Below are positions 6,818-14,857 of a stretch of 36,428 bases of DNA, piece by piece. Origin of the DNA: a virus; IMG/VR virus record IMGVR_UViG_3300005581_000045, positions 1 through 36,428 of that record; one strand, given 5' to 3'. The notes below the pieces were generated by a model. It searched no databases, was not told the DNA's origin, and saw only the letters and a list, made by a program, of their open reading frames with translations. The stretch's first letter is position 1; each line of letters begins with the position of its first letter. A program made the position numbers and the translations under genes.

Positions 6818-7048
6818 TTACTTTTTATTACCACGTACAGCTACTTCTTCACGCATGGCGCCTGGATTCTGTGCATAGAAATCCTGAAGTACCTGTTCTC
6901 TGGTTCTTATGATTTTACCACCTTCACCTAACTCATCGCCACGAGCATTTACTCGCATATTGCCCACAGCTGGTGTTTTTTCATTACGTAGAGATAATTT
7001 CTCCATGTCAATTTCTTTGCCTCTCACGCTGGTATATGTTCTACCCAT
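6818..7048 (-). CDS. Small conserved phage protein, unknown function
   Basis: A 76-residue basic protein. The core SVRGKEIDMEKLSLRNEKTP then AVGNMRVNARGDELGEGG and the Arg/Lys-rich tail resemble a small conserved family of T4-like marine phages with the ARGK...AVGNM.VNARGD pattern; function not known to me. ATG 7048 follows AAGGAGA at ideal spacing and the start overlaps the upstream gene end by 8 nt. Confidence 0.75.
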   Translation of the reverse strand: MGRTYTSVRGKEIDMEKLSLRNEKTPAVGNMRVNARGDELGEGGKIIRTREQVLQDFYAQNPGAMREEVAVRGNKK

Positions 7049-7514
7049 TTTGTTTCTCCTTAAAGAATTCTTCTATTGGTATGTCGTATTTAATCGGGTC
7101 TATCTTGTGCACCCCTATGATATGAAGCACATAACTGGCCACTGAACTGCCTCGACCTACTCCCCAAATTATGTTGTTGGCTCTAAGAGTATCTACTATA
7201 TATTTCATAACATATAATACATCATACATACCGTTTGATATAAACAGTTCTAGTTCTTGCGATACTCTATCTCTTTGTTCGTCAGTGGTGCATTCGCCGT
7301 AAAGAAATTCTACCAAATTAGGGCAGTAATCGTTTGGAATAAACCAATGTGTTGGATCGATATCTTTTGGGGGAACAGGATAATGCAGATGTTCTTTTTG
7401 CAGTTGATCTATGTATTGACTTAAATCATCAGAAGTTTGACAATGTTCCAGTATATCCGGACCGTGTCTGAGAACACCTTGTATCAGTTGTTCAGTGGAG
7501 TTATTAATCGACAT
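7041..7514 (-). CDS. Stand-alone fragment of DNA polymerase III alpha (C-family) fold, no catalytic residues
   Basis: A 157-residue protein. From about residue 60 it follows bacterial DnaE: CPNLVEFLYGECTTDEQRDR with SQELELFISNGMYDVLYVM (about 85-103), then IIWGVGRGSSVASYVLHIIG (115-134), which matches the DnaE palm motif GPGRGSxxGSLVAY, and HKIDPIKYD (136-144) matching the TDxDPLxFD motif, then IEEFF. It stops just before the point where DnaE carries its catalytic PDxDxDF aspartates. So it cannot be a polymerase; it may bind DNA, nucleotides or host polymerase parts. ATG 7514 overlaps the upstream gene by 11 nt. Confidence 0.75.
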   Translation of the reverse strand: MSINNSTEQLIQGVLRHGPDILEHCQTSDDLSQYIDQLQKEHLHYPVPPKDIDPTHWFIPNDYCPNLVEFLYGECTTDEQRDRVSQELELFISNGMYDVLYVMKYIVDTLRANNIIWGVGRGSSVASYVLHIIGVHKIDPIKYDIPIEEFFKEKQNG

Positions 7515-7734
7515 TGATCAATTGACCTAGATCACTATCTGTGCTTTTCATTTTGTCTGCATGCCTTTTAGCAAGTTCCTGTCTATATATTGTAATGAAA
7601 GTTGATAGCTGTGTCAAGAGATCTCTACTGCCCAAACGGGCTGCTGCGTGGTATTTTTTGTTCAATTCGATCAGTTTGTTTTCCACATCCTGATCTTTCA
7701 TTGTGCTCAAATCGCTTTCTAGGGGATGAAACAT
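7504..7734 (-). CDS. Small conserved phage protein, unknown function
   Basis: A 76-residue helical protein starting MFHPLESDLSTMKDQDVENK, with KYHAAARLGSRDLLTQLSTF and a C-terminal IYRQELAKRHADK. This looks like a short family found beside baseplate and tail genes in marine T4-like phages, but I do not know its function. Its stop and start share bases with neighbours (TAATG at 7732-7736 region). A sigma70-type promoter is embedded within it (7589-7617). Confidence 0.7.
   Translation of the reverse strand: MFHPLESDLSTMKDQDVENKLIELNKKYHAAARLGSRDLLTQLSTFITIYRQELAKRHADKMKSTDSDLGQLINVD
7589..7617 (-). promoter_or_regulatory. Internal sigma70-type promoter for the replication block
   Basis: Minus-strand TTGACA (7612-7617), 17-nt spacer, TACAAT (7589-7594). 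It lies inside the 7504-7734 gene and points into the polymerase-III-like, co-chaperonin and clamp-loader genes, giving them a way to be transcribed early despite lying downstream of the late fibre genes. Confidence 0.6.
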
Positions 7735-8315
7735 TAGCTGTATGCGCCTAGATAATTTAAAAATATCATGTCAGTGCTGTGTTGCCAAACTTCTATGATC
7801 ACAGGGTTGGTAGCAGAAGTTACAGTGAGACTGCCAGGAAATCCTGCGGATTTTTTCAACACAGTACTACCTGTGACTGTGAATGTAATGGTTCTTGCAG
7901 TACCGTCACCGTAGAGCTCTAGAGTGGCCTTGCCCACTTGCCCTAGACCTGTAACATCTACCGCAGCCACAGGAAACTCTGTAAACTGGATAGCACAATT
8001 AGTTCCAAACTTTATGATATGATACATAGCCTGCTTGAAACTGACATCCTGGGTGCCTACCACTATAGCAGCACCGTAATCTTTCTTTCGGAAGTATGCG
8101 TCTTGTAGGGTTATAGAAGTAGCTATGTTATAATTGAAATCACTTTCAACATCTGTTCTGGCCACATTGTCCTGCAGATCTTCTATTTCAGTTTTGGCAG
8201 CAGAGAAGTTGGTTTTGATAGTATCAAAGTTATCTCTGAACACCTGTGTGTCGTTGTCCTGTCCAGCTACAGGAAAGTTTTCATTTATTGCTGCGAAATT
8301 AATAAGGCTTGTCAA
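7734..8315 (-). CDS. Virion-associated protein with fibre-type N-terminal motif
   Basis: A 193-residue protein starting with TTG (8315) in a TTGA overlap with the upstream stop; GGAGA lies 11 nt upstream. Residues about 9-46 (INENFPVAGQDNDTQVFRDN then FDTIKTNFSAAKTEIEDLQ) are a variant of the anchor motif seen in the neighbouring fibre proteins (ND.GD..R..F.KVN.NF..L). The rest is beta-rich without a recognised enzyme motif, ending in VIIEVWQHSTDMIFLNYLG. Most likely a short tail or baseplate decoration protein; inferred from context and motif. Confidence 0.7.
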   Translation of the reverse strand: MTSLINFAAINENFPVAGQDNDTQVFRDNFDTIKTNFSAAKTEIEDLQDNVARTDVESDFNYNIATSITLQDAYFRKKDYGAAIVVGTQDVSFKQAMYHIIKFGTNCAIQFTEFPVAAVDVTGLGQVGKATLELYGDGTARTITFTVTGSTVLKKSAGFPGSLTVTSATNPVIIEVWQHSTDMIFLNYLGAYS

Positions 8316-10786
8316 GGTAATTTTTCTCCACGTTGCGGGAATGCAAGGTATTTATCCTCTATTTCACCGTCTATGATATCTATGACGTAGCGATCTGCTA
8401 CGAAATCGATGGTTTTAAAATCAAACTCGCTGGCACGAATTCTAGCTAAAACATTAACTGCTGTGCCGGGATTGCAATAGCATAAGGGCAGAGCTTTGAC
8501 ATAGCCAGTTTCGTATGATTCTTGATCCTGTATACTGCGCATCCATAGAGGCAGGAATTCGCGATCATTTAGACCAGTTTCAGCCATACGCCTCCGCATG
8601 TTTTTAATACTGTTTGGAAATATTCTTTGATGGTCACTGTCGCTGACTAATGGGATATCACTGTCGATTTTTATGCTGTCGTAGCTGATCAGCACTGGAC
8701 TGTTAATATTGTTGGGTAGATTTACCGTGCCACTGATACTGCTGCCATTTTTTTCCAAAGGATCAACGATGTTGACATATATGACTTCGTATATGGTTTC
8801 CTGGGTCTGAGAGTTTTTGGCTTTGGCTATTCCTAAATCGCCAAACTGTAATCTCTTGCGATAATGATTTCTACTCATGCTCTGCACATAGCGTACAGCT
8901 TCTACGCTTTCTATGCCCGCATAGACCAAGACCTGTAATGCGGTCTGCACACCAAAGTTCGGATCGCCATATCTATACAGATCACTGGGTTGAAAAATAG
9001 TAGCGTCTGTGATAAAATTATACCAAGCCAATCTTTTGGATTTTGTTTGGAATGCCTTGACATACAGATTAGCGAATGTGTTGGAATTTTCTGCTGTCAC
9101 AGTGATATTGAATGTTCGATTAAGGGTAGCGAAATTTACACTGTCTCTAGCTCGTATAGTAAATGTGAATTTTTTATCGAATTTAGTAATACCGCCATCA
9201 AACGTGGCAGTAAAATCTCTGCTTAGACTGGAACTGTCCTCTGCAGGCGCTAGACTGTCCGAGACTTCGTAGAATCTAGTGAGCCCCGGGCCCGCATCGT
9301 CTGCGAATTGTTTGACCTTGCCTTGGATATCTCCTGTGGGCACAAAAGTCAGTCCCGGCGGCAGTGTGCCTGATACAAATTCATAACCTATCCTACCACC
9401 ATACAACAGTGTTTCTGCTTGAACATATTTCTGACTGGGTTGATTAGGTTTGATAGTGCCGAGATCGCTGTCTGTGATCCACTCCACCGCGCTGTCAATT
9501 TCGCCTACTATTTGCACTGTGAACTGTTTATCAGCGGTTGAAACTCCCGCGATCCAGAATTCTAAATCTGTAGGCAGTCGATTGCGATGTGCTATGGTAC
9601 AGATGTAGATCAGTCCTAGATATAGCACAGCATCATAGGCTAGATAGTTAGTGCTGTTATTCCATATGCCTTTGAGAGTATAGTTGGCATATGCCAAACT
9701 GCTGGGGAAATTTGCAGCCCGCATAGTGAACATATAGGTACGTGAAACTCTGGCCTGGTAAGGCACACGTCCCGCTATTTCACCAGTGATACTGTCTAGC
9801 GCCATGCCTGGGGGAAGTTGACTAGGCGAAAGATCTGCATTAGTAGGTAGTAGGAAATAAGTTATAGTGCCAGTCAATGACGGTGGATCATATACATCTA
9901 GATAGATAGTAACGTAGTTGTTGGCCCGGAATCTACCAAGATTGGATTCAGTGATCCATATAGGTGTTCGATCGCTGTTGGCATCTGAGGTAAACAGATT
10001 GGTATCAACCTGCATGATTGAATTATCTGCCTGTAGGAATTCTTCAGTAACCACATATATCTTAAACAATCTGGTTTCTGTATGCACACCGTCTGTGACA
10101 GCTACTATGAATGTGTAGATTCTGCTGAGTCTTCTAGGTGATCGGCTGGGCTCGTTGTAGTCAAAATACTGTGAGTCATAGACAAAGGTATCAAACCCGT
10201 TGGATCTAGCCTCAACGAAATCTAAAGGTGTCACATCCAGGGGCGCAGTATCGTAGCCTCCAGATGCGTCTCTGAGATATTCCAACGCAAATATAGGGTC
10301 AGTGAATCCTGAGATTACTCCGTCTCTACTCAGAGTCAATCCCGGAGGCAGCAGTCCGCCATTGGGCACCAGATAAAATTCCAATTTATCTCCAGCGATG
10401 AGATCGGTATCACGGGCTTCTAGTTGGAAGTTGACCTGAGCGTTGTCTAACACAAAGTATGCTTCAGCAGGCCCTATGTTAAGGAAGCCTTCTTTGGTGA
10501 GCCATATTGGGGCATCTGAACCATCCACTGACAGGCTAAAGGTACGATCTTCTATGTCTACACCATCAAAAGCACGGATCACAAATCTGCTGGTGGTGTA
10601 GACCTTGACCTCAGTAGGCGAACCTTTAATAGCATTATTGCTGAGTCTAAGACCTCTAGGCAAGGTGCCTGCCAACAGGGTCATTGTGACTGTGCCTAGG
10701 TTGCTGTTGGCTGACAAAGGCAAATCGACTATGATACGTTCAGTGAGTATGCCTAGGCTGCCAGCTGGGGTGATCCAAGTGATCAT
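8312..10786 (-). CDS. Large adhesin-like virion protein with four putative-Ig (He_PIG) modules
   Basis: An 824-residue protein built of repeats. Four modules each open with W-I/L-T followed by a short LG/IG element (WITPAGSLG near 4, WLTKEGFLNIG near 93, WITESNLGRF near 278, WITDSDLGTI near 435) and contain the He_PIG signature: LPRGLRLSNNAIKGS, LPPGLTLSRDGVISG, LPPGMALDSITGEIAG, LPPGLTFVPTGDIQG. Such cadherin/Ig-like folds act as spacers and binding domains on phage tails. The last about 250 residues (from NSNTFANLYVKAFQTKSKR) lack the repeat and include basic patches and DFVADRYVIDIIDGE; probably an assembly or attachment domain. Stop overlaps the next gene by TTGA. Cotranscribed with the fibres. 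Confidence 0.85.
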   Translation of the reverse strand: MITWITPAGSLGILTERIIVDLPLSANSNLGTVTMTLLAGTLPRGLRLSNNAIKGSPTEVKVYTTSRFVIRAFDGVDIEDRTFSLSVDGSDAPIWLTKEGFLNIGPAEAYFVLDNAQVNFQLEARDTDLIAGDKLEFYLVPNGGLLPPGLTLSRDGVISGFTDPIFALEYLRDASGGYDTAPLDVTPLDFVEARSNGFDTFVYDSQYFDYNEPSRSPRRLSRIYTFIVAVTDGVHTETRLFKIYVVTEEFLQADNSIMQVDTNLFTSDANSDRTPIWITESNLGRFRANNYVTIYLDVYDPPSLTGTITYFLLPTNADLSPSQLPPGMALDSITGEIAGRVPYQARVSRTYMFTMRAANFPSSLAYANYTLKGIWNNSTNYLAYDAVLYLGLIYICTIAHRNRLPTDLEFWIAGVSTADKQFTVQIVGEIDSAVEWITDSDLGTIKPNQPSQKYVQAETLLYGGRIGYEFVSGTLPPGLTFVPTGDIQGKVKQFADDAGPGLTRFYEVSDSLAPAEDSSSLSRDFTATFDGGITKFDKKFTFTIRARDSVNFATLNRTFNITVTAENSNTFANLYVKAFQTKSKRLAWYNFITDATIFQPSDLYRYGDPNFGVQTALQVLVYAGIESVEAVRYVQSMSRNHYRKRLQFGDLGIAKAKNSQTQETIYEVIYVNIVDPLEKNGSSISGTVNLPNNINSPVLISYDSIKIDSDIPLVSDSDHQRIFPNSIKNMRRRMAETGLNDREFLPLWMRSIQDQESYETGYVKALPLCYCNPGTAVNVLARIRASEFDFKTIDFVADRYVIDIIDGEIEDKYLAFPQRGEKLP

Positions 10787-10798
10787 CGGAGTTGTCCC

Positions 10799-11374
10799 TT
10801 AGACAATGCTGCCGCAGTCTAGATCAAATCTGCCTGGCAGAGTAATTGTGCCAAAATCCATATTAGATGCTGCGAACAGCGCCTGCATGGAGTTGTTAAG
10901 TGTGCCGGTAATGGCACCAAAATCATATGAGGTTAATATATCTGTTACTGGTATAATGGTTTTGATCGAAATAGCAGAACCAAAGGCAGTGACTTCAATG
11001 TCTTTGACACTGGTTACAGACCCCGGAGCTGCTGTACCTGCTATAGTGATCTGTTGATGTGTGCCGGCTAACATCACACCGGCGTCTGTGTCTATTCTAG
11101 TAAACGCATCTGGAGCTGTGCTGTTGACCACTATGCTGGTGTCTGTGTCAGTGAGCAGCATTTTTGTACCGCTTACTAATTTTTTAAATCTCAATTCTGC
11201 GCCGACTTTTTCTTTGAACACGCCCACGCCGGTATTATTAACGTTGACAGCAGTGATAGTTAACTGCGCACTTAAATCTGAGAAGTTGGCATTTACTTTC
11301 TGGAACGCGGTGCGTAGATCGTCACCTAGGCCGTCATTTACCACATTGCCGATATTGATTGTTTGTATTGTCAT
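10799..11374 (-). CDS. Short fibre-like protein with shared N-terminal anchor
   Basis: A 191-residue protein. Residues 4-34 carry the anchor motif (INIGNVVNDGLGDDLRTAFQ, KVNANFSDL), nearly the same as in the 767- and 2514-residue fibre proteins. The remainder is beta-strand and Thr/Val/Ala-rich (ITAVNVNNTGVGVFKEKVGA, AGTHQQITIAGTAAPGSVT), ending PGRFDLDCGSIV. Start ATG 11374 has a GAGAG-type weak ribosome site; a late-type motif GGTAAATA lies about 21 nt upstream (11395-11402). Likely a short tail-associated protein. Confidence 0.75.
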   Translation of the reverse strand: MTIQTINIGNVVNDGLGDDLRTAFQKVNANFSDLSAQLTITAVNVNNTGVGVFKEKVGAELRFKKLVSGTKMLLTDTDTSIVVNSTAPDAFTRIDTDAGVMLAGTHQQITIAGTAAPGSVTSVKDIEVTAFGSAISIKTIIPVTDILTSYDFGAITGTLNNSMQALFAASNMDFGTITLPGRFDLDCGSIV

Positions 11375-11394
11375 ATCACGCTCTCTTTATTGTG

Positions 11395-11402
11395 TATTTA
11401 CC
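11395..11402 (-). promoter_or_regulatory. Late-type promoter motif before the 10799-11374 gene
   Basis: Minus-strand GGTAAATA, one mismatch from the NATAAATA core, about 21 nt before ATG 11374, in the only real gap (11375-11485) of the fibre operon. Confidence 0.4.
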
Positions 11403-11418
11403 GTTTATTAGTATCCAA

Positions 11419-11476
11419 TTATGCAGGAGTTTTGCAAACTAAAAAATTAAAATTATTAGTAGCCAAAGTAGTGTAA
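11419..11476 (-). pseudogene. Remnant of a DUF1566-like module 3' end
   Basis: Downstream of the LamG-fibre stop, a +1 frame reads ...TTLATNNFNFLVCKTPA then stop (TAA at 11419-11421). The 34 bp at 11426-11459 match 12156-12189 inside the LamG-fibre gene at 33 of 34 positions, the one change being silent (Phe codon). The fragment has no start and is out of frame with the gene before it, so it is a leftover C-terminal end of a duplicated or displaced module. Confidence 0.8.
11426..11459. repeat. 34-bp direct repeat, copy 1 (remnant)
   Basis: Matches 12156-12189 at 33 of 34 bases; same orientation, 730 bp apart. Encodes NNFNFLVCKTP in both copies. Confidence 0.9.
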
Positions 11477-11485
11477 TAAAAACAT

Positions 11486-12541
11486 TTAAATTCCGTAGGT
11501 ACCTTTAACTGCATTGTAATTCTGAGTTATCTCAGCACCAGACAATGCTCTGTTATACACTCGCATCTGATAAAAAACTGGATAATCAGCTGAATTTGAG
11601 TTGTTTATTGTATCCGTTAAACCTGTACCGTTATTTAAATGCCTTGCCCCAAAATAAAAATCACCTGTCGCAAAGAGTGTTTGATTATTGATAGTATCAG
11701 TTGTTCCAACTTGTGAACCATTTAGAAACAGACTAATTTGTGTGCCATTGATAACAAAAATCCAATGTCTTATAGCATTACTAGCAGTTATGGTTACTGT
11801 GGTTTCATTATTAGGAATACCATAACCTATCTCTGTTGAAGAATTCAAATATGCTAGGTATCCACTGTTATTATCATAAAATTCATTACCCCAAATAGGT
11901 GCCCAAAATGATGTTGGATTAAATGAAGCAACCACTTCAACTGTTACAGTGTTTGAAGCAATATTGTAAGGGACACTGATATAATCCGTACCATTTGCAT
12001 CCGCATTGTTTAGTCTTATGCCACCACCATTGTTTGACACATACGATGGAGAACCTTGTAGCGTTGCATTACGACTATTGCCACTAGAATCAGTCCATGT
12101 AGTTCCAGATGTTGGTGCAGTTTGTAAATTGAATTGCAAACCTGAAGTTACGATTGGAGTTTTGCAAACTAAAAAATTGAAATTATTAGCATTCGAAGTT
12201 CCAACATTAGCCCCGGTAAAAAAATTAACAACACGCCCAGACTCTGAAGTCCAAATATTGTAAGCATGGCTCGAAAATACCCACCCATAAACACTTTGGG
12301 CATCAGCATAACTCAGTACTGCTGCAAGACTTTGAATTTCTGCAACAGTGGCCGTTCGCCATGTTCCTGGCGGAAAGTCTAAACCTGTGAAGTTTGCGGC
12401 GTAGGTTTGTGCTGCTGCATAAGTCCCACCAGTGGTCATAGGAGCCCATGTCAACCCAGCTAGAGTAACATATCCTGCTGGCAGTAGTGAGAGGCGTCGT
12501 CGACGACCAAACTTGAATGTGCCTGTGAATGAACCCAGCAT
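11486..12541 (-). CDS. Tail-fibre tip protein: DUF1566-like plus LamG-like lectin domains
   Basis: A 351-residue protein. After a basic leader (SFTGTFKFGRRRR), residues about 24-131 resemble DUF1566/C-type-lectin-like folds: WRTATVAEIQSLAAVLSYAD, GWVFSSHAYNIWTSESGRVV, and NNFNFLVCKTP. Residues about 134-351 look like a concanavalin/LamG domain: WTDSSGNSRNATLQGSPSYV, VSVPYN-type strand, EVVASFNP, HWIFVINGTQISLFLNGSQ, YFGARHLNN, and the classic ending YQMRVYNRALSGAEITQNYN. This is a strong receptor-binding candidate for carbohydrate. No ND..GD anchor motif, so it may dock onto another fibre. Start ATG 12541 overlaps nothing but lies 1 nt after the upstream stop. A copy of the DUF1566 end survives downstream (11419-11476). 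Confidence 0.8.
   Translation of the reverse strand: MLGSFTGTFKFGRRRRLSLLPAGYVTLAGLTWAPMTTGGTYAAAQTYAANFTGLDFPPGTWRTATVAEIQSLAAVLSYADAQSVYGWVFSSHAYNIWTSESGRVVNFFTGANVGTSNANNFNFLVCKTPIVTSGLQFNLQTAPTSGTTWTDSSGNSRNATLQGSPSYVSNNGGGIRLNNADANGTDYISVPYNIASNTVTVEVVASFNPTSFWAPIWGNEFYDNNSGYLAYLNSSTEIGYGIPNNETTVTITASNAIRHWIFVINGTQISLFLNGSQVGTTDTINNQTLFATGDFYFGARHLNNGTGLTDTINNSNSADYPVFYQMRVYNRALSGAEITQNYNAVKGTYGI
12156..12189. repeat. 34-bp direct repeat, copy 2 (in gene)
   Basis: In-gene partner of 11426-11459; lies exactly at the boundary between the DUF1566-like and LamG-like parts of the fibre protein. Confidence 0.9.
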
Positions 12542-12542
12542 G

Positions 12543-14846
12543 TTAGAATCCTGTTAGTTGTCCCAGCACGATGTAAGTGCCAGAATTGTTTATGATACTA
12601 AATGTCACCACATCAGTTCTGTTGGTGCTGGGTGTTGGTGTGACATTGCCCTGCCAGTTTAAGGTTTGTATTACTCCACCTATCCCAACAGAGTTGGGAA
12701 TAAAGCCTGTACCGCCTTGTTCTATTATCAAAGTCAATGCGGTAGCATAGCCGCTAGATAAATTTAAATTGGTAAAGTTTACCGTAAAAAGGGCATCTGG
12801 GCTGGTGTGATAGAATATATGTCCTAGAGAACAATCGTGTGTTACAATACCTGTGGCATCTGCTTTGGTTTGAAACTTTTCGTGTACACCGTTGTCTATT
12901 TTGAGAATACCCGCAACCTGTATACCACCCGGAGTTTCAAGATTGCCATCTTCACCAAACTGCCAACGGCGTAGAGTTGAGTCTGCAAGGTTGATGTCAA
13001 TGTTGATGTTGCCGTTGCTCTTGATATCACCCGATAAGGTTAAATCACCGTTGACAATGGTATTGCCAACATGGATGTCCACATTACCACCTACCAGTGG
13101 TCGAGAGTATTCTATACTAAAGCTATTTGATACACCGTTGACCGCATAGTCATAGCTCAATGTTCCGTATTGATAATCACCACTGGCATCAGTGAAAATT
13201 GAAGTGGAGACTGATGTGTTGATGCTGGATACGCCATTCACATAAGGTAGACCTGAACTGTCGAGTATGGTGCCACCTGCTGGTAGTGTTAAATTACCAT
13301 CCTCACCGAATGACCATCTGCGTAGAGTTGAGTCACTCAAGTTGATATCAATGTCAATGTTGCCTTCACTGCGTAGTTGACTAACTGTGCCAGTCCAGGC
13401 TGTGGTTTGAACTGTAGTATCAGGGAATGTCAAACTGCCATTTGCTTTAAATGTCCATTCCTTGTCAAAATCTCCATTCATTGGATTGTAGGCGCCTGTT
13501 ATTATTTTGACATCACCTGCACCATCGGCGCCACTGCCAACTATCACTCCTGAAAAGGCTGTTGCCGCTACATTGTTTTCAGGGTTAGCGTTTGTCCATT
13601 GTAAAGAAGCCTGACCTGTGGATCCACCTGAGTAAACTATTATTGGGGTATTGGCACTGCCCTGGATACTTCCATAGGATGTGGATGCCAGTATAGACAC
13701 CTTGCCACCCGGTAATGTTAAAATGCCATCCTCACCAAACTGCCAACGGCGTAGAGTTGAATCACTCAAGTTGATGTCAATGTTGATGTTGCCTTCACTG
13801 GTGATATCACTGCTGTAGGAAACTTCTTTGGTGGCAGCGTTGTATTGCAACACTCCGCTGGTGCCGCCAATATTTCTAATTGGTGCTACATAAAAACTAT
13901 TAGTTTGTGCGGCAACCCCGTCGACTGCACTACCGCTGGCATTTAATATGATTGTGTTGTCAGGTTGATCTGTCTGTCCAGCGAAACGACCAATGGCTAT
14001 GGCATCCTCACCCTGTGCTGAATTACCAGCATAACTACCTATGGCCACTGCATAAGGACTTTGATTGGAGAATCCGGCTCGTTGTCCCACTGCCACTGCC
14101 TCGTAACTTTGGTTAACTTGGCCAGCACCGTATCCAACTGCTACTGAAAACCCGCCTTGGGTAGTAGAACCAGCACTGTTACCGACTGCTACAGAGCTGA
14201 CTCCTTGTGTTGTGGCTCCTGCTCCATAACCTATGGCCACTGACAGTGGGCCTTGTGAAGTCTGACCAGCAAACGCACCAACGGCCACACTACTGGAGCC
14301 TTGTGAAGTCTGACCAGCATTTGAACCTAATGCTATTTTAGTTTCTGATGTTCGTAACCCCGTAGCACTAACGATGCCTGGGGCTTCTAGGTTCCCATTT
14401 GAGCCAAGACTGACAGTATAAGCACCGTTGACCAATGTACTGCTCGGAGTATTTACTTGACCGCCATTAACTGTTAGGTTACCATTGGCATCTAGGCCTA
14501 CTGCTGTGCCACCGATGTAGATAGTGTTGTTGCTGACATAGAGACTACGCCAAGGCAGTGTGCTTGAGCCTAGATCTCCACCAAGAGCAGTCTGGGGAAG
14601 AATATCCCCACCCACAGACAGGTTGCTGGTTACGGTGGTAGCTTGATCTATGACAATACTTGAGCTATCATCTGTGCTGATAGTGCTGCCTAGAAATGTT
14701 AGTGCAGTATCTTGTCCTGTAGTAGCAAGTCCTACCGCTTCGTAGAGTTCTGTGAAGTTAGCATTGACTTTTTGGAACGCTGCTCGTAGGCTATCGCCTT
14801 TCTTGTCATTAGCTGCGGTGCCTACATTAATGTTTTGTTTTGCCAT
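12543..14846 (-). CDS. Tail fibre with YadA-like head repeats and conserved C-terminal fibre domain
   Basis: A 767-residue protein. N-terminal anchor motif (INVGTAANDKKGDSLRAAFQ, KVNANFTELYEAVG; 5-38), an STISTDDSSSIVID module (about 54-67), then eight or so 16-residue YadA/Hep_Hag-like repeats (about 168-297, pattern SVAVG..AG..TQG), a bridging NASGSAVDG...FYVAPIR segment, three copies of a GNINIDINLSDSTLRRWQFG module (near 350, 495, 610), and a C-terminal about 100 residues (VTHDCSLGHIFYHTSPDALF, SVGIGGVIQTLNWQGN, DVVTFSIINNSGTYIVLGQL) typical of marine T4-like phage fibres. Trimeric beta fibre is expected. GGAG precedes ATG 14846. Confidence 0.87.
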   Translation of the reverse strand: MAKQNINVGTAANDKKGDSLRAAFQKVNANFTELYEAVGLATTGQDTALTFLGSTISTDDSSSIVIDQATTVTSNLSVGGDILPQTALGGDLGSSTLPWRSLYVSNNTIYIGGTAVGLDANGNLTVNGGQVNTPSSTLVNGAYTVSLGSNGNLEAPGIVSATGLRTSETKIALGSNAGQTSQGSSSVAVGAFAGQTSQGPLSVAIGYGAGATTQGVSSVAVGNSAGSTTQGGFSVAVGYGAGQVNQSYEAVAVGQRAGFSNQSPYAVAIGSYAGNSAQGEDAIAIGRFAGQTDQPDNTIILNASGSAVDGVAAQTNSFYVAPIRNIGGTSGVLQYNAATKEVSYSSDITSEGNINIDINLSDSTLRRWQFGEDGILTLPGGKVSILASTSYGSIQGSANTPIIVYSGGSTGQASLQWTNANPENNVAATAFSGVIVGSGADGAGDVKIITGAYNPMNGDFDKEWTFKANGSLTFPDTTVQTTAWTGTVSQLRSEGNIDIDINLSDSTLRRWSFGEDGNLTLPAGGTILDSSGLPYVNGVSSINTSVSTSIFTDASGDYQYGTLSYDYAVNGVSNSFSIEYSRPLVGGNVDIHVGNTIVNGDLTLSGDIKSNGNINIDINLADSTLRRWQFGEDGNLETPGGIQVAGILKIDNGVHEKFQTKADATGIVTHDCSLGHIFYHTSPDALFTVNFTNLNLSSGYATALTLIIEQGGTGFIPNSVGIGGVIQTLNWQGNVTPTPSTNRTDVVTFSIINNSGTYIVLGQLTGF
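12942..13030 (-). repeat. About 90-bp repeat, copy A
   Basis: Encodes GNINIDINLADSTLRRWQFG followed on the protein by EDGNLETPGG. Related to copies at 13286-13370 and 13712-13810. Confidence 0.85.
13286..13370 (-). repeat. About 90-bp repeat, copy B
   Basis: Encodes GNIDIDINLSDSTLRRWSFG followed by EDGNLTLPAGG; most diverged in DNA of the three copies. Confidence 0.85.
13712..13810 (-). repeat. About 90-bp repeat, copy C
   Basis: Encodes GNINIDINLSDSTLRRWQFG followed by EDGILTLPGG; close to copy A at the DNA level. Confidence 0.85.
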
Positions 14847-14857
14847 TTATCGCTCCG

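Noticed and set aside
7007-7035. Possible sigma70 promoter TTGACA before CGTAAT inside the 6818-7048 gene
   Set aside because: The -10 is poor (CGTAAT) and lies in coding sequence without a fitting gene boundary.
11419-12541. Diversity-generating retroelement with the DUF1566-like domain as target
   Set aside because: The 34-bp copies differ only by one silent change, with no adenine-directed differences, and no reverse transcriptase is in the window. A retroelement elsewhere in the genome is not excluded.
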